From contig CAZPAV010000029.1 of the NCBI GenBank assembly GCA_964584755.1, forward strand, positions 1-37,744: a DNA stretch of 37,744 bases, written 5' to 3'. This document shows, piece after piece, positions 15,050-22,923 of this stretch. Source of the DNA: CAZPAV01 sp964584755 (lineage in GTDB: Bacteria > Actinomycetota > Acidimicrobiia > Spongiisociales > UBA5794). Below the pieces are notes generated by a model. It worked only from the letters and a program-made list of their open reading frames with translations. It searched no databases and was not told the origin of the DNA. Numbering within the stretch: the first letter of the stretch is position 1; every line of letters starts with the position of its first letter. The position numbers and the translations under genes were made by a program.

Positions 15050-16657
15050 ATGCACGAGCGAGTGATGCGACCGTTCTCCGCCATGACGTACGAGACGCTC
15101 CGGGAGCGCTTCCGGTGGCGGATCCCGTCTCGGCTCAACATGGGGGTGGCGTGTGCCGACGAGCTCCCCTCCCGGGACCCGGCCCTCGTCACGGTGGATC
15201 GGGCGGGCACGGTCCGTACCGTGACGTTCGGGGAGATGGCGGCGATGTCGAACCGGGTCGCCAACGGCCTCGCCGGCCTCGGCGTCGGACGGGGAGACCG
15301 GGTCGGGATCGTCGTTCCCCAATCTCTCGAGACGGGGATCGGGCACCTCGCCGTCTGGAAGCTCGGCGCCGTCTCCATTCCCCTCGCCGCGCTGTTCGGA
15401 CCGGACGCGCTCGCCTACCGCCTCGGCGACAGCGAGGCGAAGGTGGTCCTCACCACGCCCGAGAACGTGGAGAAGGTCCGGGAGGCCGTGGGTCTCGCCG
15501 GAACCGGTGCCGAGATCGTGGTGACCGGCGACGGCACCCCGGGGCATCGCTCCTTCGCCGACCTCCTCTCGGGATCCGACCGCTTCATGCCCGTGGACAC
15601 CGACGCCGAGGACCCGGTCTTCCTCATCTACACCTCGGGCACGACGGGGCCCCCGAAGGGGGCGTTGCACGCCCATCGGACACTCTTCGGGCATCTGCCG
15701 GCGTTCGAGCTCTACTACGAGTTCTTCCCGCGACCGGGGGACGTGCACTGGACCCCCGCCGACTGGGCGTGGATCGGCGGACTCATGGACGTCCTCGTTC
15801 CCGCGTGGTACCACGGGGCGCCGGTCGTCACCGCCGATCACGACTTCGACCCGCAGTGGGCGATGGACCTCATGGCGGAGCGGCGGATCACGTGCGCCTT
15901 CCTCCCCCCGACCGCGCTGAAGATGATGCGCGCCACCGGGGCGGCCCGGGACGATCTCGCCGTCAGGGCGGTCTTCACCGGAGGTGAGCCGCTCGGCGAG
16001 GAGATGCTCGCCTGGGGTCGAGACGTGCTCGGCATCACCGTCAACGAGGGGTACGGGCAGACCGAGGCCAACCTCGTGGTGGGGAACTGCGCGTCGGTGT
16101 GGCCGGTGCGACCCGGCTCGATGGGTCGGGCGATCCCCGGTCACGACGTCCGGGTGCTCGACGACGACGGGACTCCGGTCGTCGGGAGACCGGGGGAGAT
16201 CGCGGTCCGGGCGCCGGATCCGGTGTTCATGCTGCGCTACTGGAACCGGCCGGAGGCGACCGCGGAGAAGTACCGGGGGGAGTGGCTCCTCACCGGCGAT
16301 CTCGGGATCGAGGACGACGACGGCTACCTGTGGTTCGTGTCCCGCAAGGACGACGTCATCAACTCGATGGGGTATCGGATCGGTCCCGGGGAGATCGAGG
16401 AGTCCCTCATGGGCCATCCCGCGGTGGCCCTGTGCGCCGTCGTCGGGGTGCCCGACGAGATCCGGGGACAGGTACCCAAGGCGTTCGTGGTCCTGCGCGA
16501 CGGCCACCGGCCCTCGGCGGAGCTGGCCGACGCGCTCCAGGACCACGTCCGCTCGCGTCTCGCCGCCCACGAGGTCCCCCGGCAGATCGCGTTCGTCGAG
16601 GACCTGCCGCGCACCACCACCGGCAAGATCATGCGTCGGGCCCTGCGCGAGTCCTGA
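15050..16657 (+). CDS. Acyl-CoA synthetase (AMP-forming), medium-chain/AcsM-like
   Basis: ANL-superfamily ligase of 535 residues that should convert a carboxylate to acyl-CoA. Motifs: P-loop YTSGTTGPPKGALHAH, WTPADWAWIGGLMDVLVPAWYHG (typical of MACS/acetyl-CoA synthetase-like enzymes), NEGYGQTEAN, WLLTGDLGIEDDDGYLWFVSRKDDVINSMGYRIGPGEIEE and the catalytic lysine in LPRTTTGKIMRRALRE. Acetate-like, medium-chain or aromatic acids are possible substrates. I place the start at ATG 15050 rather than GTG 15044 or ATG 15065 because a TACCAT -10 box sits exactly 6 nt before it, implying a leaderless mRNA. It is divergent from the MFS gene; the following 262 bp are gene-free. Confidence 0.9.
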   Translation: MHERVMRPFSAMTYETLRERFRWRIPSRLNMGVACADELPSRDPALVTVDRAGTVRTVTFGEMAAMSNRVANGLAGLGVGRGDRVGIVVPQSLETGIGHLAVWKLGAVSIPLAALFGPDALAYRLGDSEAKVVLTTPENVEKVREAVGLAGTGAEIVVTGDGTPGHRSFADLLSGSDRFMPVDTDAEDPVFLIYTSGTTGPPKGALHAHRTLFGHLPAFELYYEFFPRPGDVHWTPADWAWIGGLMDVLVPAWYHGAPVVTADHDFDPQWAMDLMAERRITCAFLPPTALKMMRATGAARDDLAVRAVFTGGEPLGEEMLAWGRDVLGITVNEGYGQTEANLVVGNCASVWPVRPGSMGRAIPGHDVRVLDDDGTPVVGRPGEIAVRAPDPVFMLRYWNRPEATAEKYRGEWLLTGDLGIEDDDGYLWFVSRKDDVINSMGYRIGPGEIEESLMGHPAVALCAVVGVPDEIRGQVPKAFVVLRDGHRPSAELADALQDHVRSRLAAHEVPRQIAFVEDLPRTTTGKIMRRALRES

Positions 16658-16717
16658 GCCGTACGGCGGAGGCCTCCTGCCCGCCGTGGTCCCCCGGCAC
16701 GATCCGGGCCGTTTTGC

Positions 16718-16723
16718 TACCGT
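16718..16723 (+). promoter_or_regulatory. -10-like box TACCGT without a downstream gene on its strand
   Basis: GTTTTGC-TACCGT in a GC-rich gap between convergent genes. No open frame with a start and ribosome site follows on the plus strand, only strongly foldable sequence. It may drive a small RNA. Confidence 0.35.
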
Positions 16724-16729
16724 CGGTGC

Positions 16730-16910
16730 CACGGCGCGCGGAGGGGACCGAGCGGCGACCGGGACGAGGCCGGGCCGGAGAGGTCCGGCGGGTGTCCCGG
16801 GCGGCCGGCCGGCCACCGGGCTCGGGGGGGCCGGCCTCACGCCGGCCGGTGGCCTGGAACCCAGGGTCCGCCGCCACCTTCACGGTGGTCGGGAACCCTG
16901 GGTTCGCCGG
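16730..16910 (+). ncRNA. Candidate structured small RNA
   Basis: Downstream of a -10-like box the sequence folds repeatedly. CCGGGAC (16759-16765) pairs with GTCCCGG (16794-16800) and encloses GCCGGA-GAGG-TCCGGC (16774-16789). A GCCGG/CCGGC-rich block follows at about 16801-16850, and a long terminal hairpin at 16857-16905. It does not match 6S, SRP, RNase P, tmRNA or 6C motifs that I know. It could equally be untranscribed, or only a terminator region for the two convergent genes. Confidence 0.3.
16857..16905. terminator. Large hairpin between convergent genes
   Basis: GAACCCAGGGT (16857-16867) and ACCCTGGGTTC (16895-16905) form a perfect 11-bp stem, with an inner CCACC/GGTGG stem. It lies 15 bp from the end of fadJ (minus) and 200 bp after the acyl-CoA synthetase stop (plus). 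No T tract on either side. Likely a bidirectional terminator. Confidence 0.55.
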
Positions 16911-16919
16911 TGGATGGGG

Positions 16920-19085
16920 TCAGGCGCGGAGACGCTCGCCCGAGGCGGCGTGGGCGCGGAGGATCCCGGCAGGGGCGAAACGCGGTCCGAGGCGGGCGGT
17001 GAGGGCATCGAGCCGGCCGACGATCGTCGCGGCCCCGACCTCGTCGACGTACCAGAAGGGACCGCCCCGGAACGGGGGGAACCCGATCCCCATGACCGCC
17101 CCGATGTCGCCGTCTCGGGCGGAGCGGAGGATCCCCTCCTCGAGGCAGCGGGCCGCCTCGTCGACGAGCGCCAGGGAGAGGCGCTCCTGGATCTCCTCGG
17201 CGGCGATCTCCCGGCGCGGTCCGAGCCCGAGTGCGGCGTACACGGTCTCGTCGACACCGTCGCGCTCCCCGTGCTCGTCGTACCGGTAGAAGCCGCGGCG
17301 GTTCTTGCGACCCTTGCGGTCGTCGGCGACGAGCCCGGCCATCATCGCCGGTCCGGCCATGCGGTCGCCGAACGCCTCGCGCATGATGCCGGCGATCTTC
17401 GCGCCCACGTCGATCCCGACCTCGTCCATGAGACGGAACGGCCCCACGGGGAACCCCCACCGCTCCATGGCGTCGTCGACGGCCTCCACGGAGGCACCGT
17501 CCTCGAGCAGGTACGCCGCCTCGTTCGAGTACGGCGCGAGGATCCGCGTGGTGTAGAACCCCGTTCCGTCGTTGACCACGATGACCGTCTTTCCCTGGCG
17601 CTTGCCGAACGCCACCGCCGTCGCGACGGCCCAGTCGGCGGTCCGCTCTCCTGCGACGACCTCGAGCAGCGGCATCTTCTCCACCGGAGAGAAGTAGTGC
17701 ATGCCGAGGACACGTTCGGGGTGGGTGGCGTCGGCTGCGATCTCCCCGATGGGCAGCGAGGAGGTGTTCGAGGCGAACACCGCCTCGGCCGGGATCACCG
17801 CCTCGGCCTCGGCGAGGAGCCGGCGCTTGAGGTCGAGGCGCTCGAACACCGCCTCGACGACGAGGTCGACGTTGCGGAAGCCGGACCAGTCGACCGTCCC
17901 GGTGACGCGGTGCCGGATGCGCTCCGCCTCGAAGTCCCGGAGACGGTGGCGACGAACGCGACGGGCCGTCTCCTCCTGAACGTGGGCGAGCGCCCGCGCG
18001 ATCCCGGCGTCGTCGACCTCCTTGATCCGCACCGTGGCTCCGGCCTGGAGGGCGGAGACGGCGGCGATGCCGCTGCCCATGAGGCCGCCGCCGAGGATGC
18101 CCACCTTCGCCACGTCCCGCGTCGCGACGTCGCCGTCCACCCCGGTGTCCCGCTTCAGACTCTGGCCGGCGAAGAAGATCGAGCGCAGGGCCCGCGACTC
18201 GGGGGAGACGACCAGCTCGCCGAAGAAGCGGGCCTCCGCGGCGAACCCCGCCTCGGGTCCTTCCTCGACGCCGATGCGGACCGCCTCGAGGGCGCGACGA
18301 GGGGCGGGGTAGTTCCCCTTCGTCTCGGCGAGCATCCGCTCCTCGGCCTTCCTGAAGAGCACCCGGCGACCCATGGGGTTCTGCTCGAGCGCGAGCTGCT
18401 GCAGATGCGACGGGGCGAGGAACTCCCGTACCGAGATTCCGGAGCCGTCGAGTCGACCGATCGCCGCCGCGGCCCGCCGGCGTGCCACGTCGAGGAGGAC
18501 CTCGGGCGGAACGACCTCGTCGACGAGGCCGATCTTCGCGGCGCGACGTGGCCGAAGGGGCCGTCCGGTGAGGATGAGATCGAGGGCGGCGGCGATCCCG
18601 ACGAGCCGGGGGAGACGCTGTGTGCCACCCCCCGCGGGGATCACGCCGAGCCGGACCTCGGGTTGACCGAGCTGTGTCCCGGGGTGGTCGGTGGCGATGC
18701 GGAGGGACGCGGTGAGGGCGAGCTCGAGGCCGCCGCCGAGGCACGGGCCGTGGATGGCGGCGACGACCGGCTTGTGGCGGTCGACGTGCAGGTTCTCGAG
18801 ACGGGCGAAGAGGGCGTGGGTGGTGCGGATGGCCTCGGTGGCGGCTGCGGGGTCGTCGAGGGTCTCGAAGAACCTGATGTCGGCCCCGGCGAGGAAGTTG
18901 TCCGGCTTCGCCGAGCCCCACACGACGGCGCGCACCGCGTCGTCCTCCTCGAGGCGGTCGAGGAGGGTGGTGAGGTCTTCGAAGAGGGCCGGTCCGAGGG
19001 TGTTCATGCGCTCTCCGGCCCGATCCATGAGGACGACGGCGATGCCGTCGTCCTCGAGTGTGAAGCGGAAGTGGGTGAGGTCCAT
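16920..19085 (-). CDS. fadJ: Fatty-acid oxidation multifunctional protein: enoyl-CoA hydratase / 3-hydroxyacyl-CoA dehydrogenase
   Basis: The 721-residue two-step beta-oxidation enzyme. The N-terminal crotonase domain (about 1-190) has GGGLELALTASLRIA and QPEVRLGVIPAGGGTQRLPRLVG, with both catalytic glutamates. The central Rossmann domain (about 310-490) begins VGILGGGLMGSGIA and holds MHYFSPVEKMPLLEVV with the catalytic histidine. The C-terminal dehydrogenase domains (about 495-721) include GFYTTRILAPYSNEA and GIGFPPFRGGPFWYVD. The length fits FadJ/FadB. The ATG at 19085 lies 8 bp after the stop of fadI on the same strand, with GAGGAG upstream, giving a fadI-fadJ operon. Confidence 0.96.
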   Translation of the reverse strand: MDLTHFRFTLEDDGIAVVLMDRAGERMNTLGPALFEDLTTLLDRLEEDDAVRAVVWGSAKPDNFLAGADIRFFETLDDPAAATEAIRTTHALFARLENLHVDRHKPVVAAIHGPCLGGGLELALTASLRIATDHPGTQLGQPEVRLGVIPAGGGTQRLPRLVGIAAALDLILTGRPLRPRRAAKIGLVDEVVPPEVLLDVARRRAAAAIGRLDGSGISVREFLAPSHLQQLALEQNPMGRRVLFRKAEERMLAETKGNYPAPRRALEAVRIGVEEGPEAGFAAEARFFGELVVSPESRALRSIFFAGQSLKRDTGVDGDVATRDVAKVGILGGGLMGSGIAAVSALQAGATVRIKEVDDAGIARALAHVQEETARRVRRHRLRDFEAERIRHRVTGTVDWSGFRNVDLVVEAVFERLDLKRRLLAEAEAVIPAEAVFASNTSSLPIGEIAADATHPERVLGMHYFSPVEKMPLLEVVAGERTADWAVATAVAFGKRQGKTVIVVNDGTGFYTTRILAPYSNEAAYLLEDGASVEAVDDAMERWGFPVGPFRLMDEVGIDVGAKIAGIMREAFGDRMAGPAMMAGLVADDRKGRKNRRGFYRYDEHGERDGVDETVYAALGLGPRREIAAEEIQERLSLALVDEAARCLEEGILRSARDGDIGAVMGIGFPPFRGGPFWYVDEVGAATIVGRLDALTARLGPRFAPAGILRAHAASGERLRA

Positions 19086-19093
19086 GCTCCTCC

Positions 19094-20401
19094 TCAGCGT
19101 TCCAGGACGACGGCGGCGCCGAGTCCTCCGGCGGCGCACTGGGTCACGAGCCCGGTGCCCCCGCCGCGTCGGGCGAGCTCGTTGGCGACCGTGAGGATCT
19201 GGCGGGCCCCCGTGGCGGCGAAGGGATGCCCGAGGCTGATCGATCCACCGTGGAGGTTGAGCTTCTCCATGGGGATCTCTCCCAGCGGTGCGTCGCGTCC
19301 GAGGTACCGCTCCGCCCAGCTTCGTGAGGCGAAGGCGTGGAGGTTGGAGAGCACCTGCGCGGCGAAGGCCTCGTGCATGTCGACGACGTCGAGGTCGTCC
19401 AGGGTGAGCCCGGCACGGTCGAGCGCCTTCGGGGTGGCGAAGAACGGGCCCATGAGGAGCTGCCAGTTGGGGTCGAGGGCGGCGAAGGCCCAGGACCGGA
19501 CGTACGCTTTCGGGGTGAAGCCGAGACGCGCCGCGGTCCCTTCCTCCATGAGCAGGAGCGCGGCGGCTCCGTCGGTGAGCGGGCTCGAGTTCCCGGCGGT
19601 CACGGTCCCGTACTTGCGGTCGAAGACCGGAGGGAGGGCGGCGAGCCGGTCGAGGTCGGTGTCGGCTCGGGGGATGTTGTCCCGAGCGACGACCTGCTCG
19701 TAGCGGGGCGGCACGGGGAGGTGCATGACCTCCTCGTCGTAGATCCCATGGTCCCAGGCCGCGACGGCCTTGCGGTGGGAGCGGAGCGCGAAGGCGTCCT
19801 GGTCCTCTCGTGAGATCCCGTTCGCCCGGGCCATCTTCTCGGCGGACTGCCCCATCGTCTCGCCTGTGGCGCGTTCGGCGATGGCCGGCGGTCGCGGCGC
19901 CAGGTCCTTGGGTCGTAGACCGGCGAAGGCCTTGACCTTGCCGGTCAGGTCCTTGGCGGCCGCGGCGTCCATCAGCGCGTCGACGAACCGCTCCGAGTAG
20001 AGGACGGGCGGCCGGGAGAGGGAGTCGGCGCCCCCGGTCACGACGATGTCGGCGTCGCCGAGGAGGATCGCCTGCGCTCCCGAGACGAGACTCTGGGTGC
20101 TCGTGGCGCAGGCGCGGGTCACCGAGTAGGCGTCGACGGCCTCCGGGAGTCCACAGGCGAGGACGAGCTCCCGGGCGATGTTCGGGCCCGAGATGTCGGG
20201 CACGACCGCGCCGTAGACGACACGATCGACCCGTCCCGGGTCGATCTCGGCGCGCTGGAGGAGCTCGGTGACGACCGCGGACGCGAGGTCGAGCGTGCTC
20301 AGCTCGGCGAACCCGGTTCCCGACTTGAGGAAGGGGGTGCGGAGGCCGGCGACGATGGCGACCCGCCGCCCGTCGACGACTCCGGGATGCTCATGGGCCA
20401 T
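19094..20401 (-). CDS. fadI: Acetyl-CoA C-acyltransferase (3-ketoacyl-CoA thiolase)
   Basis: Thiolase of 435 residues that cleaves 3-ketoacyl-CoA in the last step of beta-oxidation and partners with the FadJ protein encoded next. The nucleophilic cysteine is in YSVTRACATSTQSLVSGAQAI, the active-site histidine in LHGGSISLGHPFAATGARQI, and the second cysteine in TQCAAGGLGAAVVLE; NSSPLTDGAAALLLM and DMHEAFAAQVL are also typical. The length and the long middle loop (about 155-200) match the FadI type. The ATG at 20401 is preceded by GTGAGGGACC, and GCCCATG directly after the ATG can pair with CATGGGC upstream. The sigma gene lies 100 bp upstream on the same strand; no -10 box was recognised in between. 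Confidence 0.95.
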   Translation of the reverse strand: MAHEHPGVVDGRRVAIVAGLRTPFLKSGTGFAELSTLDLASAVVTELLQRAEIDPGRVDRVVYGAVVPDISGPNIARELVLACGLPEAVDAYSVTRACATSTQSLVSGAQAILLGDADIVVTGGADSLSRPPVLYSERFVDALMDAAAAKDLTGKVKAFAGLRPKDLAPRPPAIAERATGETMGQSAEKMARANGISREDQDAFALRSHRKAVAAWDHGIYDEEVMHLPVPPRYEQVVARDNIPRADTDLDRLAALPPVFDRKYGTVTAGNSSPLTDGAAALLLMEEGTAARLGFTPKAYVRSWAFAALDPNWQLLMGPFFATPKALDRAGLTLDDLDVVDMHEAFAAQVLSNLHAFASRSWAERYLGRDAPLGEIPMEKLNLHGGSISLGHPFAATGARQILTVANELARRGGGTGLVTQCAAGGLGAAVVLER

Positions 20402-20466
20402 GGTCCCTCACTGGTCGTTGTGGGCGCCCATGTTCCCACGGGCGTCGGCTGTCGGTGGCGACGGCC

Positions 20467-20491
20467 CGCGGCCGGGGCGAACCGGCCTGCG
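20467..20491 (-). terminator. Probable terminator after the sigma factor gene
   Basis: CGCGGCCGG (20467-20475, plus) pairs with CCGGCCTGCG (20482-20491) across a 6-nt loop with one bulge, about 10 bp downstream of the sigma stop on the minus strand. No T tract. Confidence 0.4.
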
Positions 20492-20501
20492 GGGGTCGCG
20501 G

Positions 20502-21431
20502 TCAATCCAGGTCCATCGCGTCCTGGCGCAGACCGAAGCTGGGGTGGCGGAGGCGGGCGAGCGCCCGCTTCTCGAGGCTGCGGACCCGGGTCGGACCGAG
20601 ATCGAGGTTCCGGCCGATCTCCTCGTGGGTGCGGGGCAGCCCGTCCTCGAACCCGACCCGCATGGCGAGGATGTACGCCTCCCGTGCCGGGAGACGGTGG
20701 ATCGCCTGCCGCAGGGACTCGATCACCGAGTTGCGTTCGGCCTCACTCACCGGGTCGTCCTCGCCATCCTGGGCGACGAAGTCACCGAGAACGGCGCCGT
20801 CCTCTCCGATGGGGGACTCGAGGGAGACCGCGTCGGCCACGGTCTGGGCCTCCACGACTGCGTCCACGGTGAGCCCCGACTCCTCGGCGAGCTCCTCGGC
20901 GGTGGGTTCCCGTCCCAACTCCCCGAGGAGGCGGTTCCGGGTGCCGTTCAGCGTGAGGAGCGTGTCGTGGAGGGAGTTGGGGAGCCGTACGGTGCGTGAC
21001 TTCTCGGCGACCGCCCGCTGCATGGCCTGGCGGATCCACCAGGTGGCGTAGGTGGAGAACTTGAAGCCCTTGCGCCAGTCGAACTTCTCCACGGCCCGGA
21101 TGAGGCCGAGGTTCCCCTCCTGGATGAGGTCGATGAACTCGATGCCGTACTGGGTGCGGTACCGCTTCGCCTGCGAGACGACGAGACGCAGGTTGGCCGA
21201 GATGAAACGATCGCGTGCCTCGCGGCCGCGGGCGACGGCTCGCTGGAGACGCGCCCGCTGCGTCCCGCGCACCGAGACGGTGGCGAGTCGCTCCTCGGCC
21301 TCGCGGCCGGCTTCGATGGCCTGCGCCAGCTCCACCTCCTCGTCGGCGGTGAGCAGGTCGTGGTTGGCGATCTCGGCCAGGTACCGGCTGAGGCTGTCAC
21401 CGACCTCCAGCGGTGCGGTGGGCGTCCTCAT
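20502..21431 (-). CDS. RNA polymerase sigma-70 factor, group 2-like
   Basis: A 309-residue sigma factor with regions 1.2 (SLSRYLAEIANHDLLTADEEVELAQ), 2 (ISANLRLVVSQAKRY, FIDLIQEGNLGLIRAVEKFDW, KGFKFSTYATWWIRQAM), 3 and 4 (EEIGRNLDLGPTRVRSLEKRALARL). It lacks the long N-terminal region 1.1 of primary actinobacterial sigma factors, and the usual TIRIPVHM after region 2.4 is TVRLPNSL, so a SigB/HrdA-type alternative factor is more likely than the housekeeping one. The ATG at 21431 is preferred over ATG 21464 because of the Shine-Dalgarno GGAGGAACC. It has its own upstream region of about 230 bp. The fadI-fadJ pair lies downstream on the same strand; whether it depends on this sigma is unknown. 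Confidence 0.92.
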   Translation of the reverse strand: MRTPTAPLEVGDSLSRYLAEIANHDLLTADEEVELAQAIEAGREAEERLATVSVRGTQRARLQRAVARGREARDRFISANLRLVVSQAKRYRTQYGIEFIDLIQEGNLGLIRAVEKFDWRKGFKFSTYATWWIRQAMQRAVAEKSRTVRLPNSLHDTLLTLNGTRNRLLGELGREPTAEELAEESGLTVDAVVEAQTVADAVSLESPIGEDGAVLGDFVAQDGEDDPVSEAERNSVIESLRQAIHRLPAREAYILAMRVGFEDGLPRTHEEIGRNLDLGPTRVRSLEKRALARLRHPSFGLRQDAMDLD

Positions 21432-21649
21432 GGTTCCTCCAGGTCCTGAGCTTCGTGAAAACAATCACATGATGATACGCCCTTCCGGCCCACTCGGCTG
21501 CGTCGGGAGGCCTCGGGCCGCGACGGCGCACCTCGCGGCGGGCCGGATGGCGTGACCGGTGCTCTGCGGGTGGCAGGGAACTCGGCTGACTGTACAACGT
21601 CCGACAGGTGCGGAATGTTCCCCACCGAGTCGGGTGCGTCTCCCGGGCA
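21432..21649. other. Divergent regulatory region of sigma factor and thioesterase genes
   Basis: No gene supported. On the minus strand a TATCAT box (21472-21477) would start transcription about 34 nt before the sigma ATG at 21431, in a locally AT-rich patch. Farther up is a perfect 7-bp inverted repeat GCCGCGA (21517-21523) and TCGCGGC (21533-21539) with a 9-nt spacer, a possible operator or hairpin. GACTGTACAACGTC near 21588 is another AT-richer patch of unknown meaning. Confidence 0.4.
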
Positions 21650-21655
21650 TACACT
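21650..21655 (+). promoter_or_regulatory. Leaderless -10 box TACACT for the PaaI-type thioesterase gene
   Basis: TACACT is followed by six bases and then ATG (21662), implying a leaderless transcript. No Shine-Dalgarno. Confidence 0.55.
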
Positions 21656-21661
21656 GTGAGG

Positions 21662-22123
21662 ATGGAGGGAGAGGGTCTCGCCCTGAGGTGGCTCGTCGCC
21701 GCGGTGGAGGACCGGGTGCCGTTCAACCGGGTCCTCGGCCTCACCGACCTGCGGCTCGAGGAGGACGGCACCGTGCACCTCCGCGTGCCGATGCGTGACG
21801 AGCTCATCGGCAACTTCACGCGGCGAACCCTTCATGGGGGCGTGATCTCGGCGACCCTCGACGTGGCGGGAGGCATGGCGGCACTCCTCGGCGCGGCGGG
21901 GATGCAGCTTCCCGCCACCGAGCGGGAAGGGCTCGCGATCTTCGCCAGGCTCGGCACGATCGATCTGCGGATCGACTACCTGCGGCCCGCGAGTGGGGCC
22001 TGGTTCGCCGCCTCGGCCACGGTGATCCGCACCGGGAAGCGGGTGGCGGTGACTCGCATGGAGATGCACGACGACGGGGGCGTGCTCGTCGCCACCGGAA
22101 CCGGCACCTACATCGTCGGCTGA
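21662..22123 (+). CDS. PaaI-type hotdog thioesterase
   Basis: A single hotdog-fold protein of 153 residues, probably an acyl-CoA thioesterase. The family signature is around residues 55-70: RRTLHGGVISATLDVAGGMAAL, preceded by LIGNF. Strands IDLRIDYLRPA and AVTRMEMHDDGGVLVATGTGTYIV complete the fold. The start at ATG 21662 is chosen over an ATG at 21608 because a TACACT -10 box lies exactly 6 nt before it. The 3' end overlaps the end of the opposite-strand thioesterase gene by 16 bp. The substrate is unknown. Confidence 0.88.
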   Translation: MEGEGLALRWLVAAVEDRVPFNRVLGLTDLRLEEDGTVHLRVPMRDELIGNFTRRTLHGGVISATLDVAGGMAALLGAAGMQLPATEREGLAIFARLGTIDLRIDYLRPASGAWFAASATVIRTGKRVAVTRMEMHDDGGVLVATGTGTYIVG

Positions 22124-22923
22124 CCGGTGGCGGGACCCGGGGGCCGTTCGTCGATGAAGAGCGTCTGGTTGGCCCGTCCGACGAAACCGTCGAGGTCGTA
22201 GAGCGCGGTGTCCGACAGACCTCTCCCGGTCGGGTCCCAGTGGGAGGTGGCGTCCATGCCCACCCAGTCGCCGTGCGGGGCGCGAGCGAACGCCACGGTG
22301 AGGTCGGGATTGACGAAGAGCATCTCGGTGGCCTCGGCGTGACGGCTCATGCCGTTGGCGGAGTCGGCGGCGGCGACGAACCGCTGCTCCGGTGTGGGTG
22401 CCTCTCCCGCGACGAGGGGCACCCGGAGCCGGAACCACATCGCGGTGCGTCCCGCCCCGCCCAGATCGCCGCCGACGATGCGGGCGTCCTGCGCGTCGGT
22501 GGGGAAGTGGGTCCAGGGGCAGAAGCGGTACGAGGGCTCGGGCGCCGTCTCGGGCGGGGGCAGGGGGAGCGGCGGGGCGTCGCGAGACGGCATGGGGAGG
22601 GGCGGACGATGCCGGATCCGCCACGCCTCCCCGCGCAGGAGGACCGTGCCGTGCCGGTCGGTGAGCTCGGCGACGGCGAACTGGACCCGCCGGCCCGGCC
22701 GGACCACCTCGGCGGTGGCCACCAGCGGCACCATGGGGATGGGACGGAGGATCTCGACGGTGAGCCGGGCCAGATGGAGGTCGGGGGGATCGAGGCACTC
22801 GATGGCGCGAGCGAGGAGCGCCGCGGGCGGACCTCCGTGACTCGTCGTCTCCGACCAGGGGGAGGTGACGAGGCGGGTGGGCTCGAGCAACGGGCCGCGG
22901 GGAACGTACAGCGCGTCGGTCAT
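22108..22923 (-). CDS. TesB-like acyl-CoA thioesterase family protein
   Basis: A 271-residue double-hotdog protein similar to the thioesterase-like (TesB/4HBT_3) family. It has W-E-TTSHGGPPAALLARAIE near residues 25-40, VEILRPIPMVPL and VRPGRRVQFAVAEL in the first hotdog, and a C-terminal hotdog with AAADSANGMSR, MLFVNPDLTVAFARAPHGDWVGMDA and GRGLSDTALYDLDGFVGRANQTLFI. A Pro-rich linker (about 108-130) joins the halves. It should hydrolyse acyl-CoAs; the chain length is unknown. Its ATG overlaps the stop of the upstream amidohydrolase (ATGA), so they are co-translated. Its end overlaps the converging thioesterase gene. Confidence 0.85.
   Translation of the reverse strand: MTDALYVPRGPLLEPTRLVTSPWSETTSHGGPPAALLARAIECLDPPDLHLARLTVEILRPIPMVPLVATAEVVRPGRRVQFAVAELTDRHGTVLLRGEAWRIRHRPPLPMPSRDAPPLPLPPPETAPEPSYRFCPWTHFPTDAQDARIVGGDLGGAGRTAMWFRLRVPLVAGEAPTPEQRFVAAADSANGMSRHAEATEMLFVNPDLTVAFARAPHGDWVGMDATSHWDPTGRGLSDTALYDLDGFVGRANQTLFIDERPPGPATGQPTM

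Noticed and set aside
16730..16910. Known structural RNA (6S, SRP, RNase P, tmRNA, 6C) in the gene-free gap
   Set aside because: None of their conserved sequence blocks could be found; only generic hairpins are present.
15984..19703. Very long open frames on the strand opposite to real genes (for example plus-strand frames across 15984-19703 and 3153-5195)
   Set aside because: They lie antisense to genes with clear family motifs (fadJ, fadI, amidohydrolase) and have repetitive Arg/Gly/Pro-rich translations typical of high-GC shadow frames.
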